Assembly: GCA_027728145.1 (NCBI GenBank)
Contig: JAQBZV010000026.1
Span: 1 to 9,038 of the forward strand
Source: Actinomycetota bacterium
Lineage (GTDB): Bacteria; Actinomycetota; Actinomycetes; Actinomycetales; Microbacteriaceae
Direction: 5' to 3'
DNA length: 9,038 nt
This document shows, piece after piece, positions 1-5,773 of the stretch (the stretch's first letter is position 1; each line of letters opens with the position of its first letter). Below the pieces are notes generated by a model, which worked only from the letters and a program-made list of their open reading frames with translations, did no database searches and was not told where the DNA came from. Both the position numbers and the translations under genes were made by a program.

Positions 1-210
1 CTCGCCGAGTCCTCACCCTCGATTGTGACACCACTGAATCGCGTGATCGGCTATGAAGCAGCAGCCAAGGTGGCCAAATACTCCGTGGAACACAAGAAGA
101 CCGTTCGAGAATCGGTCATCGAGATGGGTTTTGTGGAGCGCGGGGAGATTACCGAAGCGGATCTCGATAAAGCTCTGGACGTGCTGAAGATGACGGCACC
201 AGGTCTTTAG
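1..210 (+). CDS. fumC: Fumarate hydratase class II, C-terminal end (partial)
   Basis: Class II fumarase interconverts fumarate and malate in the TCA cycle as a soluble homotetramer. Only the last 69 codons are present; the frame is open from base 1 and ends in TAG, so the start lies outside the window. The visible part carries the C-terminal signature [19 protein letters not shown] followed by a helical tail ([23 protein letters not shown], shown here in two pieces: [15 protein letters not shown] and EITEADLD), and it resembles the recalled M. tuberculosis fumarase tail (TPLNSAIGYEEAAAVAK). The catalytic residues are upstream and cannot be checked. The gene is convergent with phoH2: the two stop codons overlap by 4 bp (207-210) inside a hairpin loop. 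A GTG at 25 lies inside the gene and is not its start. Aspartase or argininosuccinate lyase share the fold, but the tail fits fumarase best. Confidence 0.9.
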   Translation, partial: LAESSPSIVTPLNRVIGYEAAAKVAKYSVEHKKTVRESVIEMGFVERGEITEADLDKALDVLKMTAPGL

Positions 211-220
211 GCGACCTGGT
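198..220. terminator. Hairpin at the fumC/phoH2 convergence, possible bidirectional terminator
   Basis: ACCAGGTC (198-205) is a perfect reverse complement of GACCTGGT (213-220), giving an 8-bp stem with a 7-nt loop. Both stop codons, TAG of fumC (208-210) and TAA of phoH2 (207-209 on the minus strand), lie in the loop. Neither side has a clean U tract, so the terminator role is inferred from position and symmetry. Confidence 0.55.
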
Positions 221-1556
221 TACCCTCTTCCAACAGTTCCGTCACCAGTGCGGCGATAGCGCTGCGCTCAGAGCGCATCAGGGTCAGGTGGGCGAACAGT
301 GACTGGCCTTTCAAGGCCTCGATAACGCTCGCGACACCGTCGTGGCGTCCCACCCGCAGGTTGTCGCGCTGGGCAACATCGTGGGTGAGGACAACACGAG
401 AGTTCTGACCTATGCGAGAGAGCATGGTCAGCAAGACGTTTCGCTCCAGGGACTGAGCCTCGTCCACGATGACGAAGGCATCGTGGAGGGACCGTCCTCG
501 GATGTGGGTGAGGGGAAGAACCTCGAGGAGGCCCCGCTCCATAATCTCCTCCACCACGTTGTGAGACACAACAGAGCTCAGAGTGTCGAAGGTGGCTTCA
601 GCCCAGGGGTTCATCTTCTCGTTGGCATCACCAGGCAGGTAACCCAGGTCTTGGCCGCCGACAGCGTAGAGCGGGCGGAACACCATGATCTTGCGGTGCA
701 ATTGGCGCTCCAGCACGGCCTCCAGGCCGGCACAGAGAGCCAACGCGGACTTACCAGTACCGGCACGACCGCCGAGGGACACAATTCCCACACTGGGGTC
801 GAGAAGAACGTCGATGGCGAGTCTTTGCTCCGCAGAGCGGCCATTCAGGCCAAAAAGATCGCGATCGCCTCGCACCACGGAGATGACTCCCGGTGAAGTG
901 ACGCGACCCAAAGCCGAACCGCGCTCGGAGGAGATCACTAGAGAGGTGTTGACCGGCATGTCTTTGACGGTCTTCGACTTCATGGTCTCGGAGTCATAGA
1001 GCTCCGCCATCTCCTCGGCACCCATCGCAATTTCTGCGATGCCAGTCCAGCCGGACTCGGGGGCAAGCTCGGCTCGGTATTCCTCAGCCGCGAGGCCCAC
1101 AGACGCAGCCTTCACCCGCATGGGGAGGTCTTTAGACACCACCGTCACCTCGAGGCCCTCGTTGGCGAGGTTCAGAGCAACGGAGAGAATTCTGGAGTCG
1201 TTATCCCCCAGCTGAAGGCCACTGGGAAGAACGGACTGGTTGGAGTGGTTCAGCTCCACCCGGAGCGAACCGCCCTCCCCCACGGCGATGGGGAAGTCCA
1301 AGCGCTCGTGCTTCGAGCGAAGCTCGTCGAGATTCCGCAGAGCTTGCCTAGCGAAGTAGCCAATCTCTGGGTCGTGGCGTTTCTTCTCGAGCTCCGAGAT
1401 CACCACCACCGGAAGGACAACCTGGTGTTCCGCGAAGCGGAATATGGCTCTCGGATCTGAGAGCAACACCGAGGTGTCGAGGACGTACGTCCGCTCCCCC
1501 GTCTTCTTCTTCTTGCTTGTGGATTTTGACGTTGTAGGGGTAGCGGATTTTTCCAC
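207..1556 (-). CDS. phoH2: PhoH2-type protein: PIN ribonuclease domain fused to PhoH ATPase
   Basis: The 449-residue protein joins a PIN nuclease domain to a PhoH P-loop ATPase, the PhoH2 arrangement. Mycobacterial PhoH2 is reported to unwind and cut RNA and to act in a toxin-antitoxin-like pair with a small upstream protein. After a basic Ser/Thr/Lys tail (about 9-18), the PIN domain starts at YVLDTSVLL (Asp27), with acidic candidates Glu55, Asp118/Asp120 and Asp143. The ATPase half has Walker A GRAGTGKS (263-270), Walker B FVIVDEAQ (361-368) and the C-terminal [18 protein letters not shown] and [11 protein letters not shown] blocks. All expected motifs are intact. The GTG start is set by a strong AAGGAG five bases upstream. 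No clear antitoxin gene is found in the 113 bp upstream, only a dubious 21-residue reading frame. Cytoplasmic RNA metabolism is the likely role. Confidence 0.93.
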   Translation of the reverse strand: MEKSATPTTSKSTSKKKKTGERTYVLDTSVLLSDPRAIFRFAEHQVVLPVVVISELEKKRHDPEIGYFARQALRNLDELRSKHERLDFPIAVGEGGSLRVELNHSNQSVLPSGLQLGDNDSRILSVALNLANEGLEVTVVSKDLPMRVKAASVGLAAEEYRAELAPESGWTGIAEIAMGAEEMAELYDSETMKSKTVKDMPVNTSLVISSERGSALGRVTSPGVISVVRGDRDLFGLNGRSAEQRLAIDVLLDPSVGIVSLGGRAGTGKSALALCAGLEAVLERQLHRKIMVFRPLYAVGGQDLGYLPGDANEKMNPWAEATFDTLSSVVSHNVVEEIMERGLLEVLPLTHIRGRSLHDAFVIVDEAQSLERNVLLTMLSRIGQNSRVVLTHDVAQRDNLRVGRHDGVASVIEALKGQSLFAHLTLMRSERSAIAALVTELLEEGNQVA

Positions 1557-1561
1557 GGAGG

Positions 1562-1567
1562 CTCCTT
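1562..1567 (-). promoter_or_regulatory. Strong Shine-Dalgarno site of phoH2
   Basis: AAGGAG on the minus strand lies five bases before the GTG at 1556 and decides this non-ATG start. It overlaps a TAA (1566-1568) that closes a very short upstream reading frame. Confidence 0.75.
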
Positions 1568-1592
1568 AGCCAAGTTGAGAACCGATGACTAG

Positions 1593-1598
1593 AAAATA
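1593..1598 (-). promoter_or_regulatory. Possible -10 element for phoH2
   Basis: TATTTT on the minus strand would place a transcription start about 30 bases before the phoH2 GTG, leaving room for the AAGGAG site. No convincing -35 lies 17-18 bp upstream, so this is only a candidate. Confidence 0.3.
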
Positions 1599-1653
1599 CG
1601 GGAGCAACGAAAGAACAGAGGTGAGTGACACGCCTTCAACTATTGGACGAAGG

Positions 1654-1673
1654 TTAACTCTTGGAGGAGTTAA
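1654..1673 (-). terminator. AT-rich hairpin at the prenyltransferase stop codon
   Basis: TTAACTC (1654-1660) pairs with GAGTTAA (1667-1673) around a 6-nt loop, and the prenyltransferase TAA lies inside the stem. A second small inverted repeat, CCTTC (1633-1637) with GAAGG (1649-1653), follows directly. Neither has a GC-rich stem plus U tract, so termination between this gene and phoH2 is possible but weakly supported. Confidence 0.3.
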
Positions 1674-2455
1674 TGCCCGTAACGCCGTTGCCTCGTGCCA
1701 AAGTCTCGAAGCGCGCGGAGAAAGTCGATTTCTCGAAGGTCAGGTCCAAGTGCTTCCACAAAGTAGAACTCGGAGTGGGCGCTCTGCCAGAGCATGAAAT
1801 CACTGAGGCGTTGCTCACCAGACGTGCGAATAACGAGGTCTGGATCGGGTTGACCCTGGGTGTAAAGGTGACCGGCAATGGCCTGGACGCTGATGGACTC
1901 GGGAAGGTCTGCCAGTGTCCCCCCGGAGTCTTTGTGTTGCTCGACCAACCGTGCCACCGCTTGGGTGATCTCTTCTCGACCCCCATAGCCGACCGCCAAG
2001 TTGATGTGGAGTCCAGAGTTCCGAGAAGTCCGCTCCGTCGCACCCGAGAGGGTGTCTTGGAGGTGAGGAGGGAGGGCTTCTCTGTTCCCCACGTGCTTCA
2101 CACGCCAGTTGGAAAACCTCGAGAGTTGATCAGCCAGGTTCTCGATGATGAGGGCTAGGTCATCGAGCTCGCTCGGGTCCCTGGCGTCTAAGTTGTCAGA
2201 GGAGAGCAAGTAGAGGGTGACAACCTCCACACCCTGCTCTTCACACCAGCTCAAGAACTCGTGAATCTTGTCAGCCCCGGCGCGGTGGCCGTGAGCGCTG
2301 GATTCCAGCGCTCGAAGCTTCGCCCAGCGCCGGTTGCCATCGAGGATCATGGCGACGTGTTGGGGCTTAGCAAGCCCCTCAATCTCTTTGATGATGCGAC
2401 GGCGGTAGAGGCGATAGAGCAAGCCTTCACCTAAGAGATACCGAAGCCACTTCAC
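1670..2455 (-). CDS. cis-prenyltransferase, probably short-chain (Z,E-farnesyl diphosphate synthase type)
   Basis: The 261-residue protein belongs to the UppS/cis-prenyltransferase family, which adds isopentenyl diphosphate in Z configuration to allylic diphosphates. Motifs are HVAMILDGNRRWA with catalytic Asp39, LYLLSSDNL (81-89), HINLAVGYGGREEI (150-163), the IPP-binding RTSGE (210-214) and the C-terminal FLRALRDFGTRQRRYG. It resembles recalled Rv1086 of M. tuberculosis, a Z,E-farnesyl diphosphate synthase, more than typical UppS. The residue after Tyr82 is Leu83, matching Rv1086 Leu84, where long-chain enzymes such as E. coli UppS have Ala69. This suggests a C15 product, so a separate long-chain UppS should exist elsewhere. 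The start is a GTG with no Shine-Dalgarno site but a TACCGT box six bases upstream, suggesting leaderless translation. It is divergent from trhA. Confidence 0.9.
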   Translation of the reverse strand: MKWLRYLLGEGLLYRLYRRRIIKEIEGLAKPQHVAMILDGNRRWAKLRALESSAHGHRAGADKIHEFLSWCEEQGVEVVTLYLLSSDNLDARDPSELDDLALIIENLADQLSRFSNWRVKHVGNREALPPHLQDTLSGATERTSRNSGLHINLAVGYGGREEITQAVARLVEQHKDSGGTLADLPESISVQAIAGHLYTQGQPDPDLVIRTSGEQRLSDFMLWQSAHSEFYFVEALGPDLREIDFLRALRDFGTRQRRYGH

Positions 2456-2461
2456 AGAACA

Positions 2462-2467
2462 ACGGTA
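2462..2467 (-). promoter_or_regulatory. Putative -10 box for leaderless prenyltransferase mRNA
   Basis: TACCGT on the minus strand fits TANNNT and ends exactly six bases before the GTG at 2455, so transcription would start at the first base of the start codon. No Shine-Dalgarno site competes. The -35 (about TAACCA, 2485-2490) is weak. Confidence 0.45.
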
Positions 2468-2529
2468 GTACTTTCTTTCTCGCTTGGTTACTGCCTACAA
2501 CAACGTCTGAAATTCCTAGGGTCTAGCCA

Positions 2530-2535
2530 TACAGT
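2530..2535 (+). promoter_or_regulatory. Putative -10 box for leaderless trhA mRNA
   Basis: TACAGT ends six bases before the trhA ATG at 2542, which would put the transcription start at the A of ATG. A CTGAAA at 2507-2512, 17 bp upstream, matches the TTGACA consensus at four of six positions. GAGGG at 2536-2540 is too close to the ATG to be a usual ribosome binding site. Confidence 0.5.
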
Positions 2536-2541
2536 GAGGGC

Positions 2542-3279
2542 ATGAGTATTGCCGGGAGCGAACCCACGGAGAACGACACCACGACCGATGGTCTGCATAT
2601 TCCCCTGCTAGAGGAGTCTCTCGCGTATGAGAAGGAAGACCCCAAGCCCTCGTGGCGAGGGTGGATTCACTTAGGAACACTCCCGCTGGCGATAGCCGCG
2701 GGAATTGTCCTGATTGTTCTGGCTGATGGCGTGGGAGCGACGGTGACCAGCGCCATCTTTGCCGCATCCTCGTGGTTGCTCTTTGGGATTTCTGGCACCT
2801 ATCACCGCTTCAACTGGGGTCCCACTGCCAAGGTGGTGCTGAAGCGCCTGGATCACGCGAACATCTTTTTGCTCATTGCCGGGACCTATACGCCGATTGC
2901 CTGGTTGGCTCTGCCTCAAGACAAAGCGGTGGTGCTACTGAGCCTCATTTGGGGTGGAGCCCTGTTGGGGATTGGGTTCCGGGTGTTCTGGATTAATGCG
3001 CCAAGGTGGCTGTATGTGCCTATCTATTTGGGGCTTGGGTGGGCAGCCGTTCTCTACATCAATGATCTTTTCGCCGCCAACCTGGCGACCATGATTTTGG
3101 TAATCGTAGGTGGCCTCGCCTACTCAGTGGGCGCTGTGGTCTATGGGATGAAGAAACCCAACCCCAGCCCGAAGCATTTCGGGTTCCACGAGATTTTCCA
3201 CGTGCTCACGGTTGTTGCGTTTCTTTCACACTGGACCGCGGTGCTGCTGATTGCTATTGATCCTCCGCTGGCGGGGTAA
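2542..3279 (+). CDS. trhA: Hemolysin III / TrhA (PAQR) family membrane protein
   Basis: This 245-residue protein matches the hemolysin III/TrhA branch of the PAQR superfamily, seven-helix membrane proteins with a buried metal site; TrhA homologues affect membrane lipid and energy homeostasis. Visible signatures are SGTYHRF with Ser84 and His88, RLDHANIFLLIAGTYTPI with Asp104-His105, and HEIFHVLTVVAFLSHW with His216 and His220, together the expected Ser/Asp/His metal set. About seven hydrophobic segments run from residue 45 to 238, after a roughly 40-residue acidic cytoplasmic N-terminus. The ATG is preceded by a TACAGT box rather than a well-spaced Shine-Dalgarno site. One leucine (residue 44) uses the rare TTA codon. 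The last 26 bp overlap the convergent small membrane protein gene. A true hemolysin activity should not be assumed from the old family name. Confidence 0.9.
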   Translation: MSIAGSEPTENDTTTDGLHIPLLEESLAYEKEDPKPSWRGWIHLGTLPLAIAAGIVLIVLADGVGATVTSAIFAASSWLLFGISGTYHRFNWGPTAKVVLKRLDHANIFLLIAGTYTPIAWLALPQDKAVVLLSLIWGGALLGIGFRVFWINAPRWLYVPIYLGLGWAAVLYINDLFAANLATMILVIVGGLAYSVGAVVYGMKKPNPSPKHFGFHEIFHVLTVVAFLSHWTAVLLIAIDPPLAG

Positions 3280-3487
3280 CACCATCGAGTCTGTCCGCGA
3301 TCTCTTGGCGGTAGCGAACGCGTCGAACGCGGCGCACCATGTCGACGACTAAGAGCAACACCGCGATCATGACCCCGAAGGTCATGACGAATCCAATCAC
3401 GCCCGGCGTCACCGAGTTGGGGTCGACCTCAATGGCCGGAATCAAGTCTTCTTCCATGAGAACAAGACTGGTTAGAAACCTCATCAT
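3254..3487 (-). CDS. Small single-pass membrane protein, Rv1083-like
   Basis: The 77-residue protein has a short acidic N-terminus, a DPNSVTPGVIGF motif (22-33) leading into one membrane helix (about 28-49), and a basic cytoplasmic stretch VRRVRRVRYR (51-60) before a polar tail. The DPNSVTPG-helix-Arg layout resembles a small protein encoded just downstream of mca in mycobacteria (Rv1083); its function is unknown. The ATG at 3487 was chosen because GGGGA lies six bases upstream; ATG 3484 and ATG 3457 (67 residues, no ribosome binding site) are alternatives. A longer open frame back to 3976 is antisense to the DUF4307 gene and is not protein-like. The gene overlaps the end of trhA by 26 bp and is divergent from the DUF4307 gene. 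Confidence 0.75.
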   Translation of the reverse strand: MMRFLTSLVLMEEDLIPAIEVDPNSVTPGVIGFVMTFGVMIAVLLLVVDMVRRVRRVRYRQEIADRLDGVTPPAEDQ

Positions 3488-3556
3488 GGTGATTCCCCGC
3501 TTCTTCTCACACTGAATTACTACTCTGGTTCTAGCGTAGCGAGGGAAGACCTGGAG

Positions 3557-3961
3557 ATGACCGAGACACAAACCCGGCTGGATGAGCGCTATGGCAGAAC
3601 GCCCCGCTCCTCCCGGAACAACAAAACCATGGGCATTGTCGCCGCCGTGGGGTTCGCAGCGGTGCTCGGTGCGTGGCTGTGGTGGGGTGGGGTCTTGGAA
3701 ACGCCCTCCCAATTGCAGTATCGGGATGTGGCCCACACCATCGTCGATGAGACCGAAGTCTCGGTCACCTATGAGCTCACCACCGCTCCTGGCACCGAGG
3801 TCACCTGCGCCGTTCAAGCACTGAGTGCCTCCTATGGCATTGTCGGCTGGCAGATTCTCGACATCCCCGCCAGTGAGCGCTGGACCAGGGTTTTTGACAC
3901 CACTCTTCGGACCAGTGAACCCGCTGTGACGGGCTTGCTCTACGAGTGTTGGTTGCCGTAA
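3557..3961 (+). CDS. DUF4307 domain membrane protein
   Basis: The 134-residue protein starts with the family-typical LDERYGRTPR (8-17), has one membrane helix (about 25-44), then a beta-rich extracytoplasmic domain with two cysteines (Cys84 in VTCAV and Cys131 in YECWLP). This matches the actinobacterial DUF4307 family (for example Rv1081c), which has no established function; the outer-facing cysteines might form a disulfide (inference). GAGGGA at 3540-3545 and a GGAG next to the ATG are both imperfectly spaced. A TAGCGT near 3533-3538 could serve as a -10. It is divergent from the small membrane protein and followed, after a 61-64 bp gap with a hairpin, by greA, the usual actinobacterial neighbour. 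Confidence 0.85.
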   Translation: MTETQTRLDERYGRTPRSSRNNKTMGIVAAVGFAAVLGAWLWWGGVLETPSQLQYRDVAHTIVDETEVSVTYELTTAPGTEVTCAVQALSASYGIVGWQILDIPASERWTRVFDTTLRTSEPAVTGLLYECWLP

Positions 3962-3976
3962 TCTTCCGGGGAACAC

Positions 3977-4003
3977 AAACCGGCCCCACGGTGAGGCCGG
4001 TTT
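3977..4003 (+). terminator. 9-bp hairpin between the DUF4307 gene and greA
   Basis: AAACCGGCC (3977-3985) and GGCCGGTTT (3995-4003) form a perfect 9-bp stem with a 9-nt loop, followed by the partly T-rich CTCTCATT. It lies 15 bp after the DUF4307 stop and only about 20 bp before greA. It could be a terminator, an attenuator in the greA leader, or an mRNA-processing structure. Confidence 0.55.
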
Positions 4004-4014
4004 CTCTCATTACT

Positions 4015-4020
4015 GAGGAG
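4015..4020 (+). promoter_or_regulatory. Shine-Dalgarno site of greA
   Basis: GAGGAG lies two bases before ATG 4023 and five before ATG 4026. The spacing favours the second of the two adjacent start codons. Confidence 0.7.
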
Positions 4021-4025
4021 AAATG

Positions 4026-4520
4026 ATGGCATCCAACGAGTCGGAGAACACGGTCTGGCTCACTCAAGAGGCGTATGACCGTCTGGCCCTTGAGTTAGAG
4101 CAGCTGACCACGGTGGGACGCTCCGAGATTTCTAAACGCATCGAGATCGCCCGCGAAGAGGGCGATCTCAAAGAGAACGGTGGCTACCACGCGGCCAAGG
4201 ACGAGCAGGCCAAGATGGAGGGCCGCATCAGGAACCTCACCGATATGCTCAAGCACGCCATCGTGGGGGATCATCCCGCAAGCTCCGGTGTGGTGGAACC
4301 GGGCACCGTCGTCACCGCACACATCCACGGTGACGAGGAGAAGTTCCTCTTGGGTTCCAGGGAACTCGCCGGTGACACCGATTTGGACGTCTATTCGGAG
4401 CAAAGCCCGCTCGGCCAAGCCATCATGGGTCTGAAAATCGGCGAGAGCGGCACCTTTACAGCACCCTCGGGGGCCGAAATCGCCGTCGAGATCCTCAACG
4501 TCGAAACGTTTATTCCCTAG
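4026..4520 (+). CDS. greA: Transcription elongation factor GreA
   Basis: GreA enters the secondary channel of RNA polymerase and stimulates cleavage of backtracked RNA so that stalled elongation can resume. The protein has the expected N-terminal coiled coil (to about residue 79) and C-terminal FKBP-like domain (about 84-164). The coiled-coil tip carries EEGDLKENGGYHAAKDEQAK; its Asp and Glu in GDLKEN correspond to E. coli Asp41 and Glu44, needed for cleavage. Length, 164 residues, is normal for actinobacteria. Two ATG codons are adjacent: the second (4026) is chosen because GAGGAG (4015-4020) is five bases upstream, against two for the ATG at 4023. Leu25 counted from 4023 uses TTA (4095-4097). 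A hairpin precedes the gene, and its TAG overlaps the ilvA stop as CTAG (4517-4520). Confidence 0.96.
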   Translation: MASNESENTVWLTQEAYDRLALELEQLTTVGRSEISKRIEIAREEGDLKENGGYHAAKDEQAKMEGRIRNLTDMLKHAIVGDHPASSGVVEPGTVVTAHIHGDEEKFLLGSRELAGDTDLDVYSEQSPLGQAIMGLKIGESGTFTAPSGAEIAVEILNVETFIP

Positions 4521-5773
4521 AACTCAGTCCGTGGTTCGTAGCCCTCGTCGCGCAGGGCTTTCAGAACCTGTTCGGCGTGCTCGGGTCCCCGGGTTTCAAT
4601 ATGGAGCTCGAGTTCCACCTGACTGATTTGCAAACCCGTGCCGTGACGGGTGTGGAGGACCTCCACCACGTTGGCATTGTTGTCCGAAACGATTCGTGAG
4701 GTTTGAGCGAGCTGACCGGGACGATCGGGCAGCGGGATTCTCATCTTCATGTAGCGCCCGGCACCGGCAAGACCACGAGAAATAACCCGCTCCATGATCA
4801 TCGGGTCGATGTTCCCGCCGCTGAGGATCACCACGGTGGGCCCCTCGGCTTTCACTTTGCCCGCCAGGATGGCGGCAACACCGGTCGCCCCGGAGGGCTC
4901 CACCACCATCTTGGCGCGCTCCAGCAGCACCAGAATGGCGCGCGCTGTCTCGTCATCACTGACGGTGACGACTTCGTCGACCGTGTCTTTGATGATGTCG
5001 AAGTTCAAAGCTCCAGGCTTCCCCACCGCGATTCCATCGGAGATGGTGGGTTTCACCTGAATCTCGATCGGGTGCCCCTCCTTCAGAGATTGGGGGTAGG
5101 GGGCAGCGTTCTCGGCTTGAACACCGATGACGCGGATTGTGTGACCCAGCTTCGCAGCCTGCTGGCGCATCGCACTGGCAACACCCGCCATCAGACCACC
5201 ACCACCGATGGGGACAATGACGGTGCGGACGTCGGGGCGTTGCTCCAGAATCTCCAACCCTACGGTTCCCTGCCCGGCAATGATGTCGGGGTGGTCAAAG
5301 GGGGGAATACGAACCGCCCCGGTCTTCTCGGCAAACTCTTTGGCTTTCTGGAAAGGCTCCAGCATGTCATCGCCACCCAATACGACATCAGCTCCATAGG
5401 CCTTCGTGGCTTGAAGCTTCGGCAGGGCAACACCCATCGGGGTGAAGATCGTTGCCTTAATGCCTTGCTCTTTGGCGGCAAAGGCAACGCCTTGGGCGTG
5501 GTTGCCGGCACTGGCCGCCACCACGCCTTTCGCTTTTTGTTCGTCGCTGAGCTTGGAGATGCAGTAATACGCACCCCGAATCTTGTAGGCACCGGTGCGC
5601 TGAAGGTTTTCACACTTCAAATACACCGGAACACCCAGTACTTCCTCTAGGTAGCGGGAGAACTCCATCGGTGTTTCCTGGGCTACGCCCACGAGGACGC
5701 GTTTCGCGTCCTCGAAATCTTCCAGCGTGGGGCCAGGCAGAGACGTTTCTGTGGGGTTACTCAGCAGGGTCAT
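4517..5773 (-). CDS. ilvA: Threonine ammonia-lyase (threonine dehydratase) with one C-terminal ACT domain
   Basis: The PLP enzyme deaminates threonine to 2-oxobutanoate, the first step toward isoleucine, and often accepts serine. In the 418-residue product the PLP lysine is Lys64 in TGAYKIRGA; SAGNHAQG (88-95) and the glycine loop GGGGL (190-194) hold the substrate and phosphate, and SGGN (318-321) is the late motif. A single ACT domain (about 343-415, starting MRIPLPDRPGQL) makes this the medium, one-ACT form; isoleucine feedback is possible but not demonstrable here. The start at 5773 is preferred because its ATG overlaps the TGA of the upstream AI-2E family gene (ATGA), pointing to translational coupling; an in-frame ATG at 5824 would lie inside that gene. 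The gene is convergent with greA. A catabolic role is the main alternative. Confidence 0.93.
   Translation of the reverse strand: MTLLSNPTETSLPGPTLEDFEDAKRVLVGVAQETPMEFSRYLEEVLGVPVYLKCENLQRTGAYKIRGAYYCISKLSDEQKAKGVVAASAGNHAQGVAFAAKEQGIKATIFTPMGVALPKLQATKAYGADVVLGGDDMLEPFQKAKEFAEKTGAVRIPPFDHPDIIAGQGTVGLEILEQRPDVRTVIVPIGGGGLMAGVASAMRQQAAKLGHTIRVIGVQAENAAPYPQSLKEGHPIEIQVKPTISDGIAVGKPGALNFDIIKDTVDEVVTVSDDETARAILVLLERAKMVVEPSGATGVAAILAGKVKAEGPTVVILSGGNIDPMIMERVISRGLAGAGRYMKMRIPLPDRPGQLAQTSRIVSDNNANVVEVLHTRHGTGLQISQVELELHIETRGPEHAEQVLKALRDEGYEPRTEF

Noticed and set aside
207..1556. phoH2 as a complete toxin-antitoxin system
   Set aside because: The PIN-ATPase protein is intact, but no credible antitoxin gene is found upstream, so only the PhoH2-type protein is called.
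3488..3976. N-terminal 163-residue extension of the small membrane protein frame
   Set aside because: It is antisense to the DUF4307 gene and not protein-like; a ribosome binding site supports the start at 3487.
4703..5650. 315-residue plus-strand open frame opposite ilvA
   Set aside because: It is fully antisense to a strongly supported enzyme, is rich in His, Gly and Arg, and shows no recognisable domain; it is a codon-bias shadow.
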